Notes: generated by a model from the letters alone, not told the origin. Shown: positions 1 through 6,330, numbered from the stretch's first letter. The stretch: 14,966 nucleotides of DNA from CAXYVX01 sp049297855 (GCA_049297855.1 JBAQVB010000073.1:1-14966), one strand, 5' to 3'. Numbers and translations: made by a program.

Positions 1-30
1 AACCACAACCACAACCGCAATAATAACCAA

Positions 31-528
31 TTGCGCCACTCTATCCATTCTTCCAACCCAATGGGGGGGGGTATTAATGGTTTCACCATCATTGAAGTCG
101 CATTAGTCCTAGCTATAGCTGGTTTAATTTTTCTCGTAGTCTTTATTGCCTGGCCAGCCTTACAAAACTCCCAAGCAGACACAGCGAGGCGCCAAGATGT
201 TGGCAGAGTTGTTAGTGCCATTGAATCGTACAAGGTGGATAACCAAGGATCGATATATGCTTATGCTAATGGTAATCATCCTTGGGATAATCATGGTCAG
301 ACGCACGACGCTCTGCTGGGGGCATATATAGGAAAGCTCAACACAATACTGTATGTGTCAATTGAAACCAACGTGACAACTTATCAAGCATGGCTGAGTG
401 GCATTGATATTTACCCTAACCAGGGTTGCGCAACGGATGGTAGTAATAATCTGTCTCCAAATTCGGGATCTTACGCGGTAGTGACCAAACTCTCTAGCGG
501 GGCTTATTATTGCCAAACCGCCAGCTAG
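31..528 (+). CDS. Type IV pilin-like (prepilin) protein
   Basis: Predicted surface pilus subunit. The reading frame shows a short leader ending in Gly (residue 17), then FTIIEVALVLAIAGLIFLVV: a prepilin-peptidase site (G|F with Glu at mature +5) followed by the hydrophobic N-terminal helix of type IV pilins. The mature part is about 148 residues, small and polar. Two cysteines near the C-terminus (NQGC... and YYCQ) could form the D-region disulfide. The start is uncertain: TTG at 31 is used here, ATG at 61 would give a 7-residue leader, and the frame is open to the left edge, so the true start may lie outside. An AATAAT hexamer lies 6 nt before the TTG. Nine consecutive G (63-71) lie in the leader codons, so a one-base length change would abolish the protein. 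The family call is strong. Whether it is a major or minor pilin cannot be told, and no pilus assembly genes are in view. Confidence 0.8.
   Translation: MRHSIHSSNPMGGGINGFTIIEVALVLAIAGLIFLVVFIAWPALQNSQADTARRQDVGRVVSAIESYKVDNQGSIYAYANGNHPWDNHGQTHDALLGAYIGKLNTILYVSIETNVTTYQAWLSGIDIYPNQGCATDGSNNLSPNSGSYAVVTKLSSGAYYCQTAS
63..71 (+). repeat. Homopolymeric G9 tract in pilin leader
   Basis: Nine consecutive G just after the ATG at 61, coding for the Gly residues of the pilin leader. It is in frame at this length. The flanks (CCAAT before, TATTAA after) match those of the G7 tract at 2698-2704. Confidence 0.9.
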
Positions 529-540
529 GATCCGTCTATT

Positions 541-568
541 TTGTTTTTCGCTCCAAATTTGTTAAGAT
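541..568 (+). promoter_or_regulatory. Promoter of the Val-Ala-Val-Leu tRNA cluster
   Basis: TTGTTT (541-546), 16-nt spacer, then TAAGAT (563-568) preceded by an extended -10 TG. The predicted start lies a few bases before the first tRNA at 578. Pattern match only. Confidence 0.5.
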
Positions 569-577
569 AAAACACAC

Positions 578-654
578 GGTTCTTTAGCTCAGTTGGCTAG
601 AGCGCAGCATTCACATTGCTGAGGTCGATGGTTCAAGCCCATCAAGAACCACCA
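578..654 (+). tRNA. tRNA-Val (CAC)
   Basis: Full cloverleaf: acceptor GGTTCTT pairs with AAGAACC, anticodon stem CAGCA/TGCTG, loop TTCACAT with anticodon CAC (reads GTG), T-loop TTCAAGC, discriminator A and encoded CCA. First gene of a four-tRNA cluster on this strand. Confidence 0.95.
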
Positions 655-661
655 GTTTTTT

Positions 662-737
662 GGGGCACTAGCTCATTTGGTAGAGCGCTTCCATGGCATG
701 GAAGAGGTGAGGAGTTCGATTCTCCTGTGCTCCACCA
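662..737 (+). tRNA. tRNA-Ala (GGC)
   Basis: Acceptor GGGGCAC pairs with GTGCTCC (one G-U). Anticodon stem CTTCC/GGAAG with loop ATGGCAT gives anticodon GGC (reads GCC). T-loop TTCGATT is normal. CCA is encoded. Second gene of the cluster. Confidence 0.95.
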
Positions 738-746
738 TTTTGATAT

Positions 747-823
747 GGGTCGTTAGCTCAGTTGGCTAGAGCGCCTCGTTTACACCGAGGAGGTCGGGAG
801 TCCGAGCCTCTCACGACCCACCA
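747..823 (+). tRNA. tRNA-Val (TAC) with C55
   Basis: Acceptor GGGTCGT pairs with ACGACCC. Anticodon stem CCTCG/CGAGG with loop TTTACAC gives anticodon TAC (reads GTA). T-stem GGGAG/CTCTC encloses the loop TCCGAGC, so position 55, almost always U (pseudouridine), is C here. D-loop G18 G19 is normal. CCA is encoded. Confidence 0.93.
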
Positions 824-829
824 AATTAT

Positions 830-916
830 GCGCACGTGGCGAAATTGGTATACGCGTTACCTTGAGGTGGTAATGGCCTAACGGCTGTGGAGGTTCAAGT
901 CCTCTCGTGCGCACCA
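830..916 (+). tRNA. tRNA-Leu (GAG)
   Basis: Class II tRNA with a long variable arm. Acceptor GCGCACG pairs with CGTGCGC, anticodon stem TTACC/GGTAA, loop TTGAGGT with anticodon GAG (reads CTC), T-loop TTCAAGT, encoded CCA. Last gene of the cluster, convergent with rarA. No strong terminator is visible in the 35 nt between them. Confidence 0.95.
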
Positions 917-951
917 GAAATAATTTTTATATTGGTACTTATATTATTGAA

Positions 952-2133
952 CTAATCGTTTTTACGGCGTATTTTGACAATATCGTCCGGCAAATAATTT
1001 TGGCCGATATTAAAACCGCTTTGCCATTTGTAACCTTTGCCATAATCTAGGTTTTTCATCAGTTTGGTCGGTGCGTTGCGTATATATAACGGAACAGACG
1101 CGTCGGGGAATTGTTGCGCCAGCGCCATTGCGTCGTGCATTTTGTCGGCAATTTCGCGGGATTTTTTACTGCGAGCCAGCGCGGTTGCGGCGTGAAACAG
1201 TGCGAACTTCGCCTCCGGCAAACCGACTTTGTCGACCGCGTCAAAGGCTGCCACGGCGAGAGCCAGCGCGCCGTTGCCGACTAGCCCGATATCTTCACTC
1301 GCGAATACGATCATGCGGCGGGCAATGAATTTTGGGTCTTCGCCAGCGTCGAGCATGCGTGCCATGTAATACAGCGCCGCCTCTGTTTCCGAACCCCGCA
1401 ATGATTTGATAAAGGCCGAAATGATGTCGTAATGAGCATCACCTTTTTTATCGTAACGTGGCAGTTTTTTGCCGGCAGCGTCCTCGACGACTGCGCGCGT
1501 GATTTTTTTCGGAGCCAGGGAAATTGCGACTTCTAAATTACCGAGTAACGCTCGCCCGTCGCCGTGAGCCAATTCGATCAGAGCCGCGCGCGCTTCGCCG
1601 TCAATCTTCTTGGTGAATTTCGTAAAAGCCAGCGCGTGATCCAAAATTTTCGCCAAATCATCGTGCGTTAATTGGTTCAAAACCAACACGCGGCTCCGCG
1701 AAATCAGCGGTGAAATGACCTCAAACGACGGATTTTCAGTGGTTGCACCGATCAACGTGATCAAGCCCGACTCGACGTAGGGCAAAAACGCGTCCTGTTG
1801 CGCCTTGTTGAAACGATGAATTTCGTCGACAAACAAAATCGTACGAACGCGTAAATTCCAGTTCTGTTTGGCGTGTTCAACGGCGCTCTCAACGTCGGCT
1901 TTTTTGGCGATGACTGCTGATAGTTCGATAAAATCAGCCTGCGTTTCGTTCGCGATGATCCGTGCCAAAGTGGTTTTGCCAGTGCCGGGTGGCCCCCAAA
2001 AAATCAGGCTGGTCGGCTCATTGTTTGCCACTACTTTTTGGAGCAGCGCCACGACCTTATCCTGACCAATCACGTCCGACAATTTTTGTGGGCGCAAAAT
2101 TTCAGCTAACGGTCGACGCGAATCGTATTCCAT
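952..2133 (-). CDS. rarA: Replication-associated recombination protein A (RarA/MgsA AAA+ ATPase)
   Basis: Cytoplasmic AAA+ ATPase of the RarA/MgsA/WRNIP1 family, related to clamp-loader subunits and acting at stalled replication forks. The 393-residue protein has Walker A GPPGTGKTT (about 47-55), Walker B ILFVDEIHRF (about 99-108), sensor 1 GATTENPSF (about 129-137) and an arginine-finger segment SRSR (145-148). A C-terminal oligomerisation domain (YDIISAFIKSLRGSE..., YMARMLDAGEDP) follows. Length is close to the usual 400-450. The ATG at 2133 has no SD at normal distance (AGGAG lies 16 nt away), but an extended -10 (TGC then TAAACT) sits 6 nt upstream, so the mRNA may be leaderless. It is transcribed away from the Cys/Leu tRNA pair. 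Confidence 0.95.
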   Translation of the reverse strand: MEYDSRRPLAEILRPQKLSDVIGQDKVVALLQKVVANNEPTSLIFWGPPGTGKTTLARIIANETQADFIELSAVIAKKADVESAVEHAKQNWNLRVRTILFVDEIHRFNKAQQDAFLPYVESGLITLIGATTENPSFEVISPLISRSRVLVLNQLTHDDLAKILDHALAFTKFTKKIDGEARAALIELAHGDGRALLGNLEVAISLAPKKITRAVVEDAAGKKLPRYDKKGDAHYDIISAFIKSLRGSETEAALYYMARMLDAGEDPKFIARRMIVFASEDIGLVGNGALALAVAAFDAVDKVGLPEAKFALFHAATALARSKKSREIADKMHDAMALAQQFPDASVPLYIRNAPTKLMKNLDYGKGYKWQSGFNIGQNYLPDDIVKIRRKND

Positions 2134-2139
2134 ACTGAC

Positions 2140-2148
2140 AGTTTAGCA
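2140..2148 (-). promoter_or_regulatory. Extended -10 of rarA, 6 nt from the start codon
   Basis: On the minus strand TGC-TAAACT is followed by 6 nt and then the rarA ATG, placing the predicted transcript start at or next to the start codon. No good -35 is seen. See the leaderless-gene finding. Confidence 0.5.
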
Positions 2149-2190
2149 TCTCCTAGCGATTTCGGCCACTGTTAACGTAAAAATAATTTC

Positions 2191-2276
2191 TGGTAGGTGA
2201 GATGGGAGTCGAACCCACAAGCCCGTAAAGGCAGCGGATTTTAAGTCCACCGCGTATACCATTCCGCCACTCACCC
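2191..2276 (-). tRNA. tRNA-Leu (TAA)
   Basis: Class II tRNA on the minus strand. Acceptor GGGTGAG pairs with CTCACCT, anticodon loop CTTAAAA gives TAA (reads TTA), long variable arm, T-loop TTCGACT, discriminator A and encoded CCA. It follows tRNA-Cys, probably on the same transcript. Confidence 0.95.
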
Positions 2277-2308
2277 AAATTGTCAACGTTCGCACCAGTT
2301 AAAATGCG

Positions 2309-2382
2309 TGGAGGCACCTACGGGAGTTGCACCCGTCTATGCGGTTTTGCAGACCGCTGCGTAACTGCTCCGCCAAGGCGCC
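2309..2382 (-). tRNA. tRNA-Cys (GCA) with A18/G55
   Basis: Acceptor GGCGCCT pairs with AGGTGCC. Anticodon stem GCGGT/ACCGC with loop CTGCAAA gives anticodon GCA. Discriminator is U, as expected for Cys, and CCA is encoded. The T-loop reads TGCAACT, so position 55 is G. The D-loop reads AGCAGTTA where E. coli tRNA-Cys has AGCGGTTA, so position 18 is A. The universal G18-U55 elbow contact is therefore replaced by A18/G55. Confidence 0.93.
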
Positions 2383-2392
2383 ACCGATGAAT

Positions 2393-2422
2393 ATTATACA
2401 CGAAATTTATTGAAAACAGCAA
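2393..2422 (-). promoter_or_regulatory. Promoter of the Cys-Leu tRNA pair
   Basis: Minus strand TTGCTG (2417-2422), 18-nt spacer, TATAAT (2393-2398). The predicted start is a few bases before tRNA-Cys. It is divergent from the fibre promoter about 70 nt away. Confidence 0.6.
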
Positions 2423-2491
2423 ACGGGCGCAGCCGAGCCACTTTATTGAATAAACAGTCGTTCGGATCGACGTTCATAACGTCTGGTGGTC

Positions 2492-2520
2492 TTGACATGC
2501 GTTTTCTCTCCTGCTATACT
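2492..2520 (+). promoter_or_regulatory. Near-consensus sigma-70-type promoter of the fibre gene
   Basis: Perfect -35 TTGACA (2492-2497), 17-nt spacer, -10 TATACT (2515-2520) with an extended TGC. The predicted start near 2527 gives a 5' leader of about 130 nt before the ATG at 2658. This is the best promoter in the window by consensus. Confidence 0.8.
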
Positions 2521-2558
2521 CCCATAACGATAAGCATAAGTGTGTCGTGGTGATTCAG

Positions 2559-2656
2559 ATAACTAATTATAATTAATAACTAATCTGCTACAACCTAACA
2601 ATAGAGCATAGTGCAGTAGAGTAGATAAACTAATAAGGAGGGGGAATAAAACTAAT
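2559..2656 (+). repeat. Four ATA(A)CTAAT repeats in the fibre leader
   Basis: ATAACTAAT at 2559-2567 and again at 2576-2584 (17 nt apart), then ATAAACTAAT (2625-2634) and ATAAAACTAAT (2646-2656). All lie in the predicted 5' untranslated leader, the last two flanking the Shine-Dalgarno sequence. Role unknown; they could be regulator-binding sites or simple AT-rich drift. Confidence 0.5.
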
Positions 2657-2657
2657 T

Positions 2658-4995
2658 ATGTCACGTCTACCAATACCAGGTTCTGATGCCGGCCAATGGG
2701 GGGGTATTAAATGATTTCTTACTCCAATCCCATAATAATGATGGAACGCTAAGAGACAACTCAGTTAGTACTAATCAATTAAAACCCGATGCCCTTGGTA
2801 CGTCGCAGCTGAAGGATAATTCAGTCACGGCATCCAAAATCGCAAACGCAGGACAATCCGGTAGTGTCGCTTTGGTTGATGGTGACGGCTATGTCATTAA
2901 CGCAAGTGGCACAAAATTATTAGATGTTCAGACAGCAAACGCAGAATATCTTGCTCAATCCGCCATAGATAAAAATGGACTATTGACTGCAAACTCGGAT
3001 GCTAATGTCGCTTCGCAGAAGGCCACGAAAACATATGTCGACGCCACGCAGACGACTGAAGTCACGCGAGCGAATGCGACTTATGTCGCGCAAACAATCT
3101 ATCTAGGCCCGTCGAATGGCACTGACGATTCTGCGCAAATCACCACAGCACTCAACTCCGTGGGCGTCGGTGGAATTGTTATTGGTAAGCCACACGAAAC
3201 TTATACTCTGGCAAATAAATTTGTAATCCCGGCTAATCGCACGCTCGACATGCGCACCTGTACGATTAATGGGCCTGCTACGGATAATTTTTTTGCTAAC
3301 GCCGCCGCGCTTCCCTCGTTTCAGCTCACGGACGCGGGCACAACAGCTTCGAGCGCGATCGTCACGTCAACCTCAGGACAGTTCAACTCAGTAAATGGAT
3401 TCGTCGTCGGACGCTCAGTCGGAGTGCTCGGTGCAGGTCCGAATGCCCAGGCCCCTAGTGCACCAGGATCTATGTATGGAACTATTGTATCGGTCGACTC
3501 CGCTACGCAAATTACGCTTTCCGACATTGCTGTTAGTAGTGTTTCGGGGAAAACCCTCTCTGTATTTCCGGCTCGTGATTCAAACATTAAAATTCGTGGT
3601 GGCCATTGGATTGGCAAAAACAAAGATTCGCGTTCGCAGAATCTGTCTGGTCATGGGGCGCTGATCCGTCGCGTAGATGGGTTCTCGTGGACTGATGAAC
3701 CTATCATTGAAGCGCCCGGAGCGCACCAGGGAGGGCAGTATCAAGTGTCGCTAGGAGATGTTACAAATGTTTATATTCCACGGATGCACTTTCCGACAAC
3801 GCCAAGTGACGGTTTGCATGTGCAGGGTCCCGCAAATGGCATATTCTTAGGCACAATCACAGGTACTACTGGTGATGACACGGTAGCGTTCACTCAGACC
3901 GACGGACAAACTCAGAGTGGATCTTTGCTTGGAGATGTTTATGGATCAATCCTTAATGTAAATATCGATGTTGTACGGGGTACATCGTCTTCACGCGTGC
4001 TCCTTTTTTCTGCTGGATCTGGAGCTTCCTCACCTCAGGAGACTACCGCAAAGGTAGGGTTGGTGGCTGGGACTGGTGTTAACGGCGGACTCATGCTCTC
4101 TGACTATGCAGGAGGAAACGGCTCCCTAGATGTTACTGCAGAGCTTGTCACCGCAGCCTCGCCATCTGCACCGCAAGTCCAAATCACCTGTTCATCGTTA
4201 AGATATTTAAAGGCGAAGGTGGCACAGGATTACACATACACCGGATCGCAGCCACAGGTTAATATGAATTCCAATGGGACAGTTAGTTTTCTGGATCTTG
4301 ATCTCACCCCAGGTCGCAACGGAACAACAGGTGCGGGGCTCGTATTTAGCACGACGGGGGCAGTGCGGATGCTTCGACTTGCGGCTCACGTGGAATATCC
4401 AAATTTTGTCTATACCCCACTTGTGATCGTCAAGGCTGGATCAACATTGGAACATGTGGTAATTCACGACAGTAAATATTACGGATCCTCAAATATAGTA
4501 CAGATGAATCCCAATAGTCCCGTCATGACGTCGAGCCTAATCGATATTGTGGACTGCGAAATTCCATCGGTATCGTCGGGCGGATTTGTTTACATAAACG
4601 CAACCCCAACTGCAGTTCAGTATATTAACATTAAGAGATCTCGATATCTTGGAACAAAGAACGCCATAGCGTCTAAAGGGGGCGCTGTCGTCTCTATTGA
4701 TGATTCAGTATTTGCCCCCGGAGGCGCCGTCGTAATGGTCTCTGCGGGGTCAAACAAGAGCAAAGTTGCATGGCGAAATAGTACGTTGCTATCTGGTAAT
4801 TTGACAAGTATCACAGCACCGTCAACTCTCTCAATGCAAACCGATAATAGCGTTGGTGTCGATGTTTCCACACTGTCCCCGAACGCAGGTGACATCGCCA
4901 ATAATTCCAATGCAACACTCGGATGCGGGACAGGACTCGTTATAAGTGATGGGACACACTGGAAGAATCTCTACACTGGCGTAGCTACTCCTTAA
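2658..4995 (+). CDS. Tail-fibre-like/pectin-lyase-fold beta-helix protein, frameshifted at a G7 tract
   Basis: Large surface or phage-fibre-type protein. The natural start is ATG 2658, after the SD AAGGAGGGGG (2635-2644, a rather long 13-nt gap). It reads MSRLPIPGSDAGQWGG, then hits TGA at 2712 because of the G7 tract 2698-2704. The remaining 769 codons are open in the next frame from 2686 and begin VLNDFLLQSHNNDGTL, the expected continuation of this N-terminal family motif. Residues 20-60 of that frame hold repeated NSV/QLK units typical of trimeric fibres. From about residue 140 (DDSAQITTALNSVG) a right-handed beta-helix of pectate-lyase type follows. SDG (about 374) and GDD (about 396) are spaced like the catalytic Asp residues of GH28. 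There is no signal peptide or membrane anchor. A tract of 6 or 9 G would restore one protein of about 778 residues. It could be phase-variable, a pseudogene or a sequencing error. ATG 2686 is a possible but poor alternative start. Confidence 0.75.
2698..2704 (+). repeat. Homopolymeric G7 tract causing a frameshift
   Basis: Seven G between CCAAT and TATTAA. From ATG 2658 this length leads to a stop at 2712. Six or nine G would join the N-terminal motif to the long downstream frame. Confidence 0.9.
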
Positions 4996-5019
4996 TCTAG
5001 CTTAATCTAAAACAAGAAT

Positions 5020-5121
5020 TTATGCGTCGTACCTTCCGTAGAACCCCTTATCATCAACCAGTTCGCGAATCGCTCGTTTGAGCTCTCCATCTGGTATCCG
5101 ATTATTTGTTTGTATAATCAT
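5020..5121 (-). CDS. Small ORF of 33 codons with a strong Shine-Dalgarno
   Basis: Unrecognised short protein, MIIQTNNRIPDGELKRAIRE then LVDDKGFYGRYDA. It is charged, with a likely short amphipathic helix (DGELKRAIRELVDD) and no membrane segment. Evidence for translation is a perfect SD AAGGAGG (plus strand 5130-5136) 8 nt from ATG, better than most genes here. It converges on the fibre gene, with 24 nt between the stop codons. The start codon lies in one arm of a 9-bp inverted repeat and the SD in its loop. No promoter is convincing. It could be a regulator or antitoxin-like peptide, or the truncated start of a lost gene. Function is not inferred. Confidence 0.5.
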   Translation of the reverse strand: MIIQTNNRIPDGELKRAIRELVDDKGFYGRYDA

Positions 5122-5143
5122 AATTTTTACCTCCTTATGATTA
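5115..5143 (-). promoter_or_regulatory. Inverted repeat enclosing the SD and start codon of the small ORF
   Basis: TAATCATAA (5115-5123) and TTATGATTA (5135-5143) are perfect 9-bp complements with an 11-nt loop. In the minus-strand RNA the loop carries GGAGG and the 3' arm carries the AUG. It could be a weak translational switch or a palindromic DNA operator. The stem is AU-rich and may be marginal. Confidence 0.5.
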
Positions 5144-5281
5144 GGTTAATATTGATTCAACCGCCATCACAATCACTCGGAGGTCGCAACATCTGTGCGC
5201 ACCGTCTCAATCGTTGTAACAGTGGGTCGTTTTGTCTGTGGAATGCCATCCATACGCAGATATGAGAGCATCCCATTGAAC

Positions 5282-5314
5282 AAAAAGACCTACCAGAGTG
5301 CGGCTGGTAGGTCT
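5282..5314 (-). terminator. Rho-independent terminator of the Phe-Gly tRNA pair
   Basis: Perfect 11-bp stem, AGACCTACCAG (5286-5296) with CTGGTAGGTCT (5304-5314), 7-nt loop. On the minus strand it is followed by five T. It lies about 85 nt downstream of tRNA-Gly, the only upstream minus-strand gene in sight. Confidence 0.8.
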
Positions 5315-5399
5315 AAAGATGAAAAATCATCCGCACCTGGATTAGAAGATACGGTAATTAAAAAGGCAACCGTATGGCTGCCGCTGTAAATTATGACTT

Positions 5400-5476
5400 T
5401 GGTGCGGGTTAAGAGACTCTAACTCTCGACCTCATCCTTGGCAAGGATGCGCTCTAAACAACTGAGCTAAACCCGC
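5400..5476 (-). tRNA. tRNA-Gly (GCC) with U19/A56
   Basis: Acceptor GCGGGTT pairs with AACCCGC. Anticodon stem CATCC/GGATG with loop TTGCCAA gives anticodon GCC (reads GGC). CCA is encoded, and the discriminator is A. The D-loop reads AGTTGTTTA where AGTTGGTTA is usual (G19 to U). The T-loop reads TTAGAGT where TTCGAGT is usual (C56 to A). These two positions normally form the tertiary pair G19-C56, so the change looks compensatory. It lies downstream of tRNA-Phe on the same strand. Confidence 0.93.
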
Positions 5477-5520
5477 ATGAACTGTTAAATTATACACGAT
5501 TTTACCAGATTGGTAAATTT

Positions 5521-5596
5521 TGGTGGCTCCTCCCAGACTTGAACTGGGGACACAAGGCTCTTCAAGCCTCTGCTCTACCAACTGAGCTAAAGAGCC
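5521..5596 (-). tRNA. tRNA-Phe (GAA)
   Basis: Acceptor GGCTCTT pairs with AGGAGCC (one G-U). Anticodon loop TTGAAGA gives GAA. D-loop AGTTGGTA and T-loop TTCAAGT are normal. CCA is encoded. First gene of a two-tRNA minus-strand unit. Confidence 0.95.
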
Positions 5597-5606
5597 ACAT
5601 TATGAA

Positions 5607-5635
5607 ATTAAATTCGCGCCCCATGATTTTATCAA
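5607..5635 (-). promoter_or_regulatory. Promoter of the Phe-Gly tRNA pair
   Basis: Minus strand TTGATA (plus 5630-5635), 17-nt spacer, TTTAAT (plus 5607-5612). The predicted start near 5600 is just before tRNA-Phe. It is divergent from the lemA promoter. Confidence 0.6.
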
Positions 5636-5667
5636 ATTTATTTAGAATCGCCAAATTGTGCAAAAAT

Positions 5668-5697
5668 TTGCTTGAATTGGCGTGATTATGCTAAAAT
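5668..5697 (+). promoter_or_regulatory. Promoter of lemA
   Basis: TTGCTT (5668-5673), 18-nt spacer, TAAAAT (5692-5697) with extended TGC. Predicted start near 5704, about 20 nt before ATG 5726, with an intervening AAAGGAGG Shine-Dalgarno. Confidence 0.6.
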
Positions 5698-5725
5698 ACC
5701 ACTACAATTTAATTAAAGGAGGAAA

Positions 5726-6304
5726 ATGACAGTATTATACATAATTCTAGGAATCATCGTCCTGTTGATCATCATCGCGATTGTCATTCAGCGCAGTTTG
5801 GTCACGCTGAAAAACCGCGTCGACGAAGCATTTAGTGACATCACGGTGCAGTTGAAACGTCGTTCGGACTTGATTCCGAACCTGGTCGAATCGGTTAAAG
5901 GTTATGCTACGCACGAAAGCGCCGTATTCGAGCAAGTTACCGCGGCTCGCTCCGGCCTTATGAATGCCGGTAACGACGTCAAGGCGACGGCCAAAGCCGA
6001 TAATATCCTCGAGGGCACGCTAAAGAGTTTATTCGCGGTGGCGGAGGCTTACCCGGACCTCAAAGCTAGCGACAACTTTCAGCAACTATCTGCTGAATTA
6101 ACTGATACGGAGGACAAGATCCAGGCCGCGCGACGTTTTTATAACGGTGGAGTGCGCGATCTCAACACCAAAATCCAGATGTTTCCGGACAACATTTTCG
6201 CATCAATGTTGAAGTTTAAATCTCGCGATTTTTACGAAGTTGATGACGCTGAGGCCGCTAAAATTCAGGATGCGCCAACGGTTAATTTCAGTGATCAGAA
6301 ATAA
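5726..6304 (+). CDS. lemA: LemA family membrane protein
   Basis: LemA-family protein, 192 residues, the usual size. One N-terminal membrane helix (about residues 3-22) anchors a helical-bundle domain. The LemA signatures are VQLKRRSDLIPNLVESVKGY (about 41-60), ARRFYNGGVRDLN and PDNIFASMLKF near the C-terminus. The start at ATG 5726 is fixed by AAAGGAGG 5-10 nt upstream. It heads a run of + strand genes that continues with a one-helix protein and an M48 protease. LemA and HtpX-type proteases are often neighbours. The exact function of LemA is not established; a role in envelope or membrane homeostasis is inferred. Confidence 0.95.
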   Translation: MTVLYIILGIIVLLIIIAIVIQRSLVTLKNRVDEAFSDITVQLKRRSDLIPNLVESVKGYATHESAVFEQVTAARSGLMNAGNDVKATAKADNILEGTLKSLFAVAEAYPDLKASDNFQQLSAELTDTEDKIQAARRFYNGGVRDLNTKIQMFPDNIFASMLKFKSRDFYEVDDAEAAKIQDAPTVNFSDQK

Positions 6305-6330
6305 ACTAAGTTCATTGAAAGGGGAAATTT

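Noticed and set aside
1..30. CCACAA-type repeats at the left edge as a CRISPR or repeat array
   Set aside because: Only two or three imperfect 6-nt units in 20 nt at a window edge.
917..951. AT-rich inverted repeat AATAAT...ATTATT between tRNA-Leu and rarA as a terminator
   Set aside because: Stem has only six A-T pairs and no proper T run; too weak to call.
5157..5276. Minus-strand ORF of about 40 codons starting MGCSHICVWM
   Set aside because: No SD, Cys/Arg-rich random-looking composition, and directly after a terminator.
5195..5389. 64-codon ORF on the + strand with GTG start and GGAGGT upstream
   Set aside because: It runs through the tRNA-pair terminator hairpin, its product has no domain or sensible composition, and it ends just before a tRNA. 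The SD-like GGAGGT may be chance. Not called, but not excluded.
5400..5420. tRNA-Gly 3' end as a phage attachment site for the fibre island
   Set aside because: I found no second copy of this end near the other island border.
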